A stretch of 64,000 bases of DNA from Luteibaculum oceani. Its GTDB lineage: Bacteria; Bacteroidota; Bacteroidia; Flavobacteriales_D; Luteibaculaceae. Position 1 is the first letter of the stretch; every line of letters starts with the position of its first letter. The stretch covers positions 124,001-188,000 of the forward strand of contig NZ_VORB01000003.1 in assembly GCF_007995015.1 (NCBI RefSeq), in the 5' to 3' direction. Positions 35,633 through 43,306 of this stretch are shown in pieces. A model generated the notes under the pieces. That model saw nothing but the letters and a program-made list of their open reading frames with translations. It was not told the DNA's origin and did no database searches. Both the position numbers and the translations under genes were made by a program.

Positions 35633-38413
35633 TTAAGCCAGTACCAAACTCTTCTCAGATGGCTTAAACTTGGTTAATACTATTCCGTCTACTGCTGCCT
35701 CATATTCTTCCATGGTTGGAGTGCGACCTAAAATGGTAGAAAGTACCACTACCGGAGTAGAAGAAAGTAAAGACTCTCCTTTTTTCTCTCCAGAATCTTT
35801 TACCACACGACCTTGGAATAAACGGGTAGAGGTTGCCATTACGGTATCTCCGGGCTCGGCTTTTTCTTGGTTACCCATACAAAGGTTACAACCTGGACGC
35901 TCTAGATAAAGCATGTTCTCGTATTTGGTACGAGCTGCAGCTTTTGGTGCGGCATCGTCGAACACAAAGCCAGAGTACTTTTCTAATACTTCCCAATCGC
36001 CTTCGGCTTTTAGTTCGTCAACTATATTATAGGTTGGAGGTGCTACCACAAGCGGAGCTTTAAACTCTACTTTTCCTTGCTGTGCCTCTATATTTTTAAG
36101 CATTTGGGCCAATATTTTCATATCGCCTTTGTGCACCATACAAGATCCTACAAATCCAAGATCTACTTTTTTAGTTCCGCCGTAATAAGATAGCGGACGG
36201 ATGGTATCGTGGGTATAACGCTTAGAAACGTCTTCGTTATTTACGTCTGGATCTGCAATCATTGGCTCAGCAATCTCATCCAAGTCAATTACTACCTCTG
36301 CATAATATTTTGCATTGGCGTCAGGCTTAAGCGCAGGCTTGGTGCCTGTTTTAATCTCCTGGATTCTTTGGTTAGCTTTATCTACTAATCCCTGTAGTAC
36401 TTGCTTATCGTTATCCATCCCCTTGTCTATCATGATCTGGATACGACCTCTAGCAATTTCCAAAGACTCGATAAGGGTTTCATCCTCTGAAATACAGATA
36501 GAAGCCTTCGCTTTCATTTCTGCAGTCCAGTCGGTAAACGTAAAGGCTTGATCCGAAGTAAGCGTTCCGATGTGCACCTCTATAACTCTACCTTGGAATA
36601 CGTTCTCACCATCGAACTGCTTAAGCATTTGCTGCTGCGTAGCGTGCACAACATCACGGAAATCCATGAAGCTGCGCATTTCACCTTTGAAAGTCACTTT
36701 AACTGATTGTGGGATAGGCATGGTAGCTTCACCAGTAGCCAGAGCTAATGCTACAGTACCTGAATCTGCTCCAAAAGCAACTCCTTTAGACATACGCGTA
36801 TGCGAATCTCCACCAATGATTATTGCCCAATCGTCCACAGTAATGTCGTTTAACACCTTGTGGATTACATCGGTCATGGCGTGGTATTTCCCTTTTGGGT
36901 CGCGTGCTGTAATTAATCCAAAGTCGTTCATGAATTTCATGAGCTTTGGAATGTTGGCTTTAGACTTATCGTCCCAAACCGAAGCGGTATGGCACCCCGA
37001 TTGGTACCCGGCATCTACAATAGGGGAAATTACCGTTGCTGCCATCGCTTCTAACTCTTGCGATGTCATCAATCCAGTGGTATCCTGAGACCCAACAATA
37101 TTTACCTCAACGCGCACATCCGATCCGGCGTGTAAAGTCTTTCCGGGAGTAGTTCCTACTGCATTTTTGTTGAATATTTTCTCAACCGCAGTAAGACCTT
37201 GTCCTTCAAGAGAAACTTCTTTTGCTGGAGCATATACAACTGGAGCCTCAACTCCTAGCACAGAGGCAGCAAAAGTCTGTAGTTTTTTACCAAATACCAC
37301 TGCGTAAGATCCTCCTGCTCTAATGAACTCCATTTTTTGAGGAGTAAGCGCATCGGAGATATCTCTCAGCTCTTGATCTCCCTTACAAAGCTTTTTGGTT
37401 TTGGTATTAATGGTTAAAACCGTTCCGGTTTCAACAGAATATTTTTGTTCTAGAACTGGATCGCCATTTTCATCTACCACGGTATTTCCATTGGCATCTG
37501 TTTTCTTTACCCAGTTTTTAAGATCGATTCCAATCCCACCGGTTACACCAACAGTGGTTAAGAATATTGGGGAAATTCCATTTGTTCCCGCGATAATTGG
37601 TGCAATGTTGATAAATGGAACATATGGACTAGCCTGAATACCTGTCCAAAGGGCAACGTTATTCACTCCAGACATTCTAGAAGATCCAACTCCCATAGTT
37701 CCCTTCTCTGCAACAAGCATTACACGCTTATCTGGGTGTTTTGCTTTTAGCTCTTTTAGCTCTTGCTGCATTTCCTTATTGTGCTCGAAAATGCACTGCC
37801 CGTGTAGTTCTCTATCCGAGCGCGAATGAGCATCGGCTCCTGGAGAAAGTAAATCAGTTGAAATATCTCCCGTTCCTGCAATAAAGGTTACGATATCGAT
37901 TTTTTCCTCTACTTCTGGAAGCTTGGTAAAGAATTCTGCCTCGCTATAGCTTCTAAGTAATTCCTTAGCAATTTCATTCCCTTCTTTATATGCTTTTTCG
38001 ATACGGGCCATATCTGCCTCGTATAAAAACACCTGTGTTTTTAGGACTTCCGCAGCCTTATTAGCTATATCACCAGAATTCTCTAATGCTAGGTCTAGCA
38101 ACACCTCTATTGAAGGTCCACCCTTCATATGTGAAAGCAATTCAAAAGCAAAATCAGGAGTAATTTCTTCTACCGACTCCTCATTTAAAATTATCGCTTT
38201 TAGGTACTTGGCTTTTGTAGCCGCTGCCGCAGTGGTTCCAGGAACTACATTATAAATAAAGAAATGCAAAGAATCTGCACGGTGTGGATTATCAAGGTCT
38301 TTAATCTGCTCGATAATCTCAGACAGTAATTCTGCGCTTTCAATAGGTTTTGGATGTAAATTTTGAGCTTTTCTTGCTTCAATTTCTTTAAGATACTCGT
38401 CGTATAGGCGCAT
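35633..38413 (-). CDS. acnB: Aconitate hydratase B / 2-methylisocitrate dehydratase
   Basis: 926 residues, longer than E. coli AcnB (865) but with the same order: N-terminal HEAT-like domain (1-160), the swivelling domain (GTMGVGSSRMSGVNN), then the catalytic domains with GGDSHTRMSKGVAFGADSG, GFVGSCMVHKGD and the cluster motif RPGCNLCMGNQ. AcnB is the main TCA-cycle aconitase in many bacteria and also acts in the 2-methylcitrate cycle. It has its own terminator. Start ATG at 38413. Confidence 0.95.
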   Translation of the reverse strand: MRLYDEYLKEIEARKAQNLHPKPIESAELLSEIIEQIKDLDNPHRADSLHFFIYNVVPGTTAAAATKAKYLKAIILNEESVEEITPDFAFELLSHMKGGPSIEVLLDLALENSGDIANKAAEVLKTQVFLYEADMARIEKAYKEGNEIAKELLRSYSEAEFFTKLPEVEEKIDIVTFIAGTGDISTDLLSPGADAHSRSDRELHGQCIFEHNKEMQQELKELKAKHPDKRVMLVAEKGTMGVGSSRMSGVNNVALWTGIQASPYVPFINIAPIIAGTNGISPIFLTTVGVTGGIGIDLKNWVKKTDANGNTVVDENGDPVLEQKYSVETGTVLTINTKTKKLCKGDQELRDISDALTPQKMEFIRAGGSYAVVFGKKLQTFAASVLGVEAPVVYAPAKEVSLEGQGLTAVEKIFNKNAVGTTPGKTLHAGSDVRVEVNIVGSQDTTGLMTSQELEAMAATVISPIVDAGYQSGCHTASVWDDKSKANIPKLMKFMNDFGLITARDPKGKYHAMTDVIHKVLNDITVDDWAIIIGGDSHTRMSKGVAFGADSGTVALALATGEATMPIPQSVKVTFKGEMRSFMDFRDVVHATQQQMLKQFDGENVFQGRVIEVHIGTLTSDQAFTFTDWTAEMKAKASICISEDETLIESLEIARGRIQIMIDKGMDNDKQVLQGLVDKANQRIQEIKTGTKPALKPDANAKYYAEVVIDLDEIAEPMIADPDVNNEDVSKRYTHDTIRPLSYYGGTKKVDLGFVGSCMVHKGDMKILAQMLKNIEAQQGKVEFKAPLVVAPPTYNIVDELKAEGDWEVLEKYSGFVFDDAAPKAAARTKYENMLYLERPGCNLCMGNQEKAEPGDTVMATSTRLFQGRVVKDSGEKKGESLLSSTPVVVLSTILGRTPTMEEYEAAVDGIVLTKFKPSEKSLVLA

Positions 38414-38635
38414 AAAATACTGTTTTTAAAGGCTCGCGAAAATAATCAATGCAAGGTGTTTTTACAAGCAGTCGCACAGTGACTTACCTATATAGAATAA
38501 CTACAGATAAGATGAGCAGCAACTATTTACCAGTAATATTTCTTCCCGACCATTTATCAAAAAATGCCCTTACTGTTCCTCCTTATTTTGGTCTAGCGTA
38601 ATAATTTTCACTTTCTTCACGCAACAATTGTAGTC

Positions 38636-39868
38636 ATGAAGGTATCTACAGAGAATATAAAGCTCGCTTTCCGCTCGGTAAAAAGTCAAAAACTTAGAAC
38701 CATACTCACTGTTTTAATCATAGCCATTGGGATTATGGCTTTGGTGGGAATTTTAACCGCAATAGATGCGATTAAGGGAAAACTTCGTGACGATTTTGCC
38801 ACCATGGGTTCCAACACATTTAGTATCACCCACAGAAATTTAAGACTTACTCGCGCCGACAAAAGGGAAATTAACCGAAAAATCACGTACCGCGAAGCAA
38901 TGGACCTTAAGGATAGATTCAATGAAAACATTGGGTTTGTATCCATTTCTCAAGTAGCTACGGGTGCCGCAACATTGAAATATAAATCTGAAAAAACCAA
39001 CCCTAACGTTCGCGTAATTGGAGGTGATGAAAACTATTTACTTACCACAGGATACAAAACAAGCTCAGGTAGGAATATTACCAAAACAGACGTTCAATTA
39101 GCCAACAACGTAGTGGTAATTGGTGCCGATGTGGTATCCAACCTGTTTAAAAAAGGGGAAAACCCTGTAGGGGAAGAAATTCGAGTTGGAGCGGGTATTT
39201 ACAAAGTTGTTGGAGTACTGGAGTCCAAAGGAAATTCCATGGGATTCAGTGGCGACAATCAATGTATCATCCCCCTTTCTAATTTGCGGCTAAATTATGG
39301 ATTGGATCAGGGAAGCTATAATGTAAACGTTATGGTTTACAACACCGAAAATCTAGAACCAGCTATTTCAGAAGCTACGGGATTATTCAGAATAATAAGA
39401 AAGGATCCTCCGGGGAAGGACAATACATTCTCTATAAGGAAAAGTGATCAAATTGCCAGCTTTGTAATCGAGCAGCTATCTCTTATTTCTGTTATTGCCA
39501 CCGCAATAGGATTAATAACCTTGCTAGGTGCAGCAATTGGACTTATGAATATCATGTTGGTTTCCGTTAAGGAAAGAACCAGAGAAATTGGTACTCGAAA
39601 AGCCATAGGTGCCACCGCACAGTTAATTCGAAATCAATTTTTAATTGAATCCATTTTGATAGGTCAATTGGGTGGATTGTTGGGAATTGTCTTAGGAATC
39701 ATCATAGGAAATCTCATCTCCAATGTTGTTGGGGGTGGATTTATTGTACCCTGGTTATGGATAGGAGGAGGAATTGCACTTTGTTTCTTTGTAGGTGTAG
39801 CCTCGGGTTATTACCCTGCTAAACAGGCAGCAGCCTTAGATCCAATTGATGCCTTGCGGTACGAATAA
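38636..39868 (+). CDS. MacB/FtsX-type ABC transporter permease
   Basis: 410 residues: one N-terminal helix ([19 protein letters not shown]), a periplasmic MacB_PCD domain (about 45-275) and three C-terminal helices of the FtsX fold (about 280-400) with the loop [20 protein letters not shown] and a terminal [20 protein letters not shown]. These permeases work with a separate ATPase to drive extracytoplasmic processes (lipoprotein release, efflux). No ATPase gene is adjacent, so its partner must be elsewhere. Start ATG at 38636. Confidence 0.9.
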   Translation: MKVSTENIKLAFRSVKSQKLRTILTVLIIAIGIMALVGILTAIDAIKGKLRDDFATMGSNTFSITHRNLRLTRADKREINRKITYREAMDLKDRFNENIGFVSISQVATGAATLKYKSEKTNPNVRVIGGDENYLLTTGYKTSSGRNITKTDVQLANNVVVIGADVVSNLFKKGENPVGEEIRVGAGIYKVVGVLESKGNSMGFSGDNQCIIPLSNLRLNYGLDQGSYNVNVMVYNTENLEPAISEATGLFRIIRKDPPGKDNTFSIRKSDQIASFVIEQLSLISVIATAIGLITLLGAAIGLMNIMLVSVKERTREIGTRKAIGATAQLIRNQFLIESILIGQLGGLLGIVLGIIIGNLISNVVGGGFIVPWLWIGGGIALCFFVGVASGYYPAKQAAALDPIDALRYE

Positions 39869-39965
39869 GCCAGAATTCCTTTTTTAAAGATTAAAGCGCC
39901 AGGATTCGGAAGATTCTTTGCGCCTTTTACCTACTATCTTTTCTGAAACATTAGGGCAAAAGAAA

Positions 39966-39988
39966 AGCGGGACTTACCAGGTCCCGCT
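39966..39988 (-). terminator. Hairpin with minus-strand T-tract
   Basis: AGCGGGAC, seven-base loop, GTCCCGCT. On the minus strand it is followed by TTTCTTTT, on the plus strand by CCTT. Possible back-up terminator for the L9 operon, or a structured 3' end. Confidence 0.45.
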
Positions 39989-40003
39989 CCTTACCACCAA
40001 CCT

Positions 40004-40048
40004 TGGATTATCCTTTAATGAAGAGAAACTGCGGATAATCCATTTTTT
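40004..40048 (+). terminator. Probable terminator of the permease gene
   Basis: A 10-bp inverted repeat TGGATTATCC / GGATAATCCA with a 19-base loop, followed on the plus strand by six T. Confidence 0.5.
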
Positions 40049-40185
40049 GAACCAACTATGAACTTGTCATAGCCTTACTCTTGCTGTTTCCTGCTGCTAA
40101 TATGCTTCGTTTTTAATTTCGAAAAATGAAATCTGAGGCTAATCAGGAAAAAAGTTAAACAGGGTCATAATTTTAATTATTGGGC

Positions 40186-40215
40186 AAAAAAAAAGCCCCC
40201 ACGTAAAGCGTGAGG
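40186..40215 (-). terminator. Terminator of the rpsF-rpsR-rplI operon
   Basis: Minus-strand stem GCCCTCACG, loop CTTTA, CGTGGGGGC (one G-T wobble), then nine T. It lies about 35 bases after the rplI stop. Confidence 0.9.
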
Positions 40216-40249
40216 GCAAATTGAGAACAGTACTAACCCTACAACGTAC

Positions 40250-40696
40250 TTATTCCTCAATAACTTCGAATTCGAACTCTGCAGAAACTTCTCTGTGAAG
40301 TTTTACAGTTGCTTTGTACGAACCTAATGTTTTAACGCTATCATCCTTTAAAATGATATGCTTTCTATCAATTTCTAATCCTTTTCCTTTGAAAGCTTCA
40401 GCTAACTGAATGGTATTAACGGAACCAAAGATTTTTCCGTTTTCACCAGCTTTTGCTCCAACAGTAAGTTTAACTCCACTTACCTTGTCAGCAAGTTTCT
40501 GAGCTTCATCTTTAATTTTAGCTTCTTTGTGTGCTCTTTGACGTTGGTTTTCAGCCAACACCTTTTTTGCAGACTCAGTAGCTAAAACAGCAAATCCTTG
40601 AGGAATTAGGTAGTTAAGACCGTATCCGTTTTTTACGGTTACTAGCTCGTCTTTATATCCTAAATTCTGAACGTCTTTCTTTAATATAACTTCCAT
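40250..40696 (-). CDS. rplI: Ribosomal protein L9
   Basis: 148 residues, normal length. N-terminal MEVILKKDVQNLGYKDELV.VK.GYGLNYLIPQGFA is the L9 signature; a charged connecting helix (about 50-75) leads to the C-terminal RNA-binding domain. Third gene of the S6-S18-L9 operon, 21 bases after rpsR. Confidence 0.98.
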   Translation of the reverse strand: MEVILKKDVQNLGYKDELVTVKNGYGLNYLIPQGFAVLATESAKKVLAENQRQRAHKEAKIKDEAQKLADKVSGVKLTVGAKAGENGKIFGSVNTIQLAEAFKGKGLEIDRKHIILKDDSVKTLGSYKATVKLHREVSAEFEFEVIEE

Positions 40697-40717
40697 TTTC
40701 TTTTACGCTTTTTAAGA

Positions 40718-40984
40718 TTATTTCAAAAGGTCTCCAACGTATGGAAGTAAAGCAAGGTGACGCGCTCTTTTAATCGCCGTAGCCACTTTGCGCTGATACT
40801 TCAAAGAGGTACCTGTTACTCTTCTTGGAAGAATTTTCCCTTGTTCGTTTACAAATTTCAATAAGAAATTAGGGTCTTTGTAATCAATGTACTTGATTTT
40901 GTGCTTTTTAAAGCGACAATACTTTTCCCTTTTGGTTTCTATATCGATAGGGGTAAGATATCTTACATCTGAATCGCCTGCCAT
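40718..40984 (-). CDS. rpsR: Ribosomal protein S18
   Basis: 88 residues. [16 protein letters not shown] and [32 protein letters not shown] match S18. It binds with S6 in the platform of the 30S subunit. It lies 14 bases after rpsF. Confidence 0.98.
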   Translation of the reverse strand: MAGDSDVRYLTPIDIETKREKYCRFKKHKIKYIDYKDPNFLLKFVNEQGKILPRRVTGTSLKYQRKVATAIKRARHLALLPYVGDLLK

Positions 40985-40998
40985 GATTTAATACTTTT

Positions 40999-41343
40999 TT
41001 AGTTTTCTACCTCTGCTTTTTTAGTTCTTCTAGACTCTACGTACTGAACGCCGTATTTGTCAAGTTTCACGGTTAAGAATCTCAACACGCGCTCGTCGCG
41101 ACGGAAATCCAATTCCATGTTGGAAATAAATTCTCCGTTCACCTCAAACTCTAGCAAGTGGTAAAATCCGGTTGTTTTTTTCTGAATTGGGTAAGCCAGT
41201 TTTCTTAGGCCCCAGTTCTCTTCATGTTTAATAGTCCCTCCAGCCTCTTTGATAGAGTCTCTGTAGCGGGCTACTGCTTCCTTTGCCTGGTCTTCAGACA
41301 AAACGGGAGTTAAAATGAAAACAGTTTCGTAACGGTTAGACAT
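40999..41343 (-). CDS. rpsF: Ribosomal protein S6
   Basis: 114 residues. RYETVFILTPVLSEDQ at the start, WGLRKLAYPIQKKTTGFYHLLEF and the RRDERVLRFLTVK segment identify S6. First gene of the operon, with a good divergent promoter shared in the 125-base spacer with dnaX. Confidence 0.98.
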   Translation of the reverse strand: MSNRYETVFILTPVLSEDQAKEAVARYRDSIKEAGGTIKHEENWGLRKLAYPIQKKTTGFYHLLEFEVNGEFISNMELDFRRDERVLRFLTVKLDKYGVQYVESRRTKKAEVEN

Positions 41344-41368
41344 AATATTATTTTTGAAAAAAGGACTG

Positions 41369-41398
41369 CAAAGGTATTAAACTTTTGTTTTTTAACAA
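41369..41398 (-). promoter_or_regulatory. Promoter of the rpsF operon
   Basis: Minus-strand TTG (41396-41398), 19-base spacer, TACCTTTG (41369-41376). Expected transcription start about 20 bases before the rpsF ATG. Confidence 0.75.
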
Positions 41399-41423
41399 GC
41401 ATATATACCTTATTAACAATTTC

Positions 41424-41452
41424 TTGTCGGCTAAGAAATGCCGTTATATTTG
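41424..41452 (+). promoter_or_regulatory. Promoter of dnaX
   Basis: TTG at 41424-41426, 18-base spacer, TATATTTG at 41445-41452, 17 bases before the ATG at 41469. A full match to the Bacteroidota consensus. Confidence 0.75.
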
Positions 41453-41468
41453 CACAAAGCTAATTAGA

Positions 41469-42569
41469 ATGAGTGATCAGTTTATCGTTTCGGCCCGTAA
41501 ATACAGACCTGCAACCTTTGAATCGGTAGTTGGACAAAGCGCCGTAACTGATACGCTAAAAAACGCAATAAAAAATAATAAACTGGCTCAGGCCTTTTTA
41601 TTTTGTGGTCCACGCGGAGTGGGTAAAACCACTTGCGCTCGAATATTAGCCAAGGCCGTTAACGCAGAAAACCCAGATCAACTCGAAGATATTGCTGATG
41701 ATCAGATGAATATTTTTGAGCTGGATGCCGCCTCTAACAACTCCGTAGACGATATTAGAAATCTTATTGAGCAAGTGAGAATTGCTCCTGCAGGTGGGAA
41801 AAAATTTAAAGTCTACATTATTGATGAGGTACACATGCTTTCTGCCAGTGCTTTTAACGCCTTTCTTAAAACATTAGAGGAACCACCTTCATACGCCATC
41901 TTTGTACTGGCTACCACAGAAAAGCATAAAATCCTTCCCACTATTCTTTCTCGTTGTCAGGTATTCGATTTCCAAAGAATAAAGGTTCAGGACATTACCG
42001 ACCACCTGGAACAAATTGCTCAAAAAGAAGGAATAAAAGCTGAAAGAGAGGCGCTACACATTATTGCTACAAAAGCAGATGGTGGACTTAGAGATGCACT
42101 TTCCATTTTTGATCAGATGGTGGCGTTCGGTGGTAAAGAAATTACCTACGAATTGGTAATCGAGAACCTAAACCTTCTCGATTACGAATACTACTTTAAA
42201 ATTACCGATGGCCTAAATGGTGGAGACCTACCGAGCGTTCTAAATTTGTTCAACGACGTTTTATCAAAAGGTTTCGATGGACATAACTTTATTGTTGGAT
42301 TGGCCGATCACTTCAGAAATCTGTTGGTAGGTTTAGATCCTAAAACCATAGATTTAATTATTGCTGGTGACGACTTAAAAGGCCGATATGCAAAGCAGGC
42401 CCAGGAAAGTGGAACCAACAAACTGGTTAAATGGTTGAAGCTTTGTAACAAGGCAGACAATAACTACAAGGCTAGTAAACACCCTAGGTTATTAGTAGAG
42501 CTGGCATTAATTGAAATGCTAGAATCTGAGATGGAAGAGCTAAAAAAAAAAGTAGCGAGCCCAAATTAA
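41469..42569 (+). CDS. dnaX: DnaX short (gamma-like) product, frame 0 only
   Basis: Without a shift the ribosome stops five codons after the A run, giving a 366-residue protein with the complete AAA+ clamp-loader core and the oligomerisation domain but no tau tail, the equivalent of E. coli gamma. In E. coli the long form is the unshifted one and gamma is made by the -1 shift; here the roles are reversed. Confidence 0.75.
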   Translation: MSDQFIVSARKYRPATFESVVGQSAVTDTLKNAIKNNKLAQAFLFCGPRGVGKTTCARILAKAVNAENPDQLEDIADDQMNIFELDAASNNSVDDIRNLIEQVRIAPAGGKKFKVYIIDEVHMLSASAFNAFLKTLEEPPSYAIFVLATTEKHKILPTILSRCQVFDFQRIKVQDITDHLEQIAQKEGIKAEREALHIIATKADGGLRDALSIFDQMVAFGGKEITYELVIENLNLLDYEYYFKITDGLNGGDLPSVLNLFNDVLSKGFDGHNFIVGLADHFRNLLVGLDPKTIDLIIAGDDLKGRYAKQAQESGTNKLVKWLKLCNKADNNYKASKHPRLLVELALIEMLESEMEELKKKVASPN

Positions 42570-43219
42570 AGGAGCCTTCCAAAAAATCGACACCGTCCGT
42601 TACTGGTAAGACTCAGGCGGATGCACCGGCTAAAAATCCCATCCTACCTCAAGAAAAAACCAGTGTTAGCCCAACGCCGCACCCAAGCAACGACACTAAA
42701 CCTCAACCCCAAGGTGATAAGGAAGCGGTAAAAGCGAAGGGAAAAGTCCCAAAAATAGGATTGACCATAAAACAGCTTAAAGCGCAGCCTAAAGCAAAAG
42801 ATGAAGCTGGGGCTGAAATAACCGAATTAAGCGCTGAGGAGCGAGCCAAGATGCCCAAGTCGGAGGTTACGCTAGATATGCTTATCGCAAAATGGGACGA
42901 GTATGCTTTGCGGGTAAAAGCCAACAAAAACGAAAGCTTTTTTAGTACCCTAAAATTATCGGATCCAAAGCTTGATGGAACCACCATTAAATTTGGAATT
43001 GCCAATTCGGTACAGGAAAAAGATTTCGAACTCAACCGCCAGCCACTACTCGATTTTTTAAGGTCTGAACTCAATAACTACAGTTTAGAATTGGAACTCA
43101 TTAAAAATGCTCCAATCAATACACCCATTTTATATTCCGAGGAAGAACGATTAAAAGCCATGGTGGAAAAAAATCCTCACTTGGCAACGCTTATTAAAAA
43201 ACTTGGACTGGATTTTTAA
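41469..43219 (+). CDS. dnaX: DNA polymerase III subunit tau (long product through -1 frameshift at 42542-42551)
   Basis: Clamp-loader subunit of the replicase. Frame 0 runs from the ATG at 41469 to a TAA at 42567-42569 (366 residues). It contains Walker A GPRGVGKTT, Walker B YIIDEVHML, sensor ATTEKHKI and the SRC motif LSRCQVFDF. At 42542-42551 there is a run of ten A followed by G. After it, the -1 frame is open without a stop to 43219 and encodes a Lys/Pro-rich linker and a C-terminal domain (222 codons), giving a 583-residue tau. The -1 frame has a TGA at 42527-42529, so the switch must occur between there and 42567. The zinc-binding cysteines usual after Walker A are absent. Chosen ATG begins MSDQFIVSARKYRP; the upstream frame from 41385 would include the promoter. 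Confidence 0.88.
42542..42551 (+). promoter_or_regulatory. Slippery A10 run, candidate -1 frameshift or transcriptional slippage site
   Basis: CTA then ten A then GTAG. A purine-rich GGAAGAG (42533-42539), Shine-Dalgarno-like, lies just upstream. Both sides of the shift window are closed by stops: TGA at 42527 in frame -1 and TAA at 42567 in frame 0. The third frame has a TAA at 42541. Confidence 0.7.
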
Positions 43220-43252
43220 TTACACATCATGGTCTCACCATTTTTAAGGCAT

Positions 43253-43290
43253 AAAAAAAGCCGACTAAGATTTTAGTCGGCTTTTTCTTT
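43253..43290. terminator. Bidirectional terminator between dnaX and the OmpA gene
   Basis: Long stem AAAAAGCCGACTAA with TTAGTCGGCTTTTT and a 4-base loop; A-tract and T-tract on the two sides serve both convergent genes (dnaX plus, the OmpA/PD40 gene minus). Confidence 0.92.
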
Positions 43291-43306
43291 GAATACCATC
43301 TGATGT

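Larger units (their letters stand above)
39869..40249. other. Intergenic region with several hairpins, no gene
   Basis: 380 bases between the permease and rplI. No supported coding sequence. It holds three hairpins: 39966-39988, 40004-40042 and 40186-40215 (listed apart). The stretch 40050-40180 has no recognisable element. Confidence 0.6.

Noticed and set aside
35633-38413. AcnB as a fused or duplicated copy of acnA
   Set aside because: Domain order and motifs are those of AcnB, which has the swivel domain at the N-terminal side; the two genes are different types.
41385-41468. Upstream extension of dnaX
   Set aside because: It would include the dnaX promoter (41424-41452).
42569-42761. Treating dnaX as ended at 42569 with a separate hypothetical gene at 42761-43219
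   Set aside because: The -1 frame is open with no stop from the A run to 43219 and continues the Lys/Pro-rich linker typical of DnaX tau, so it is one gene.
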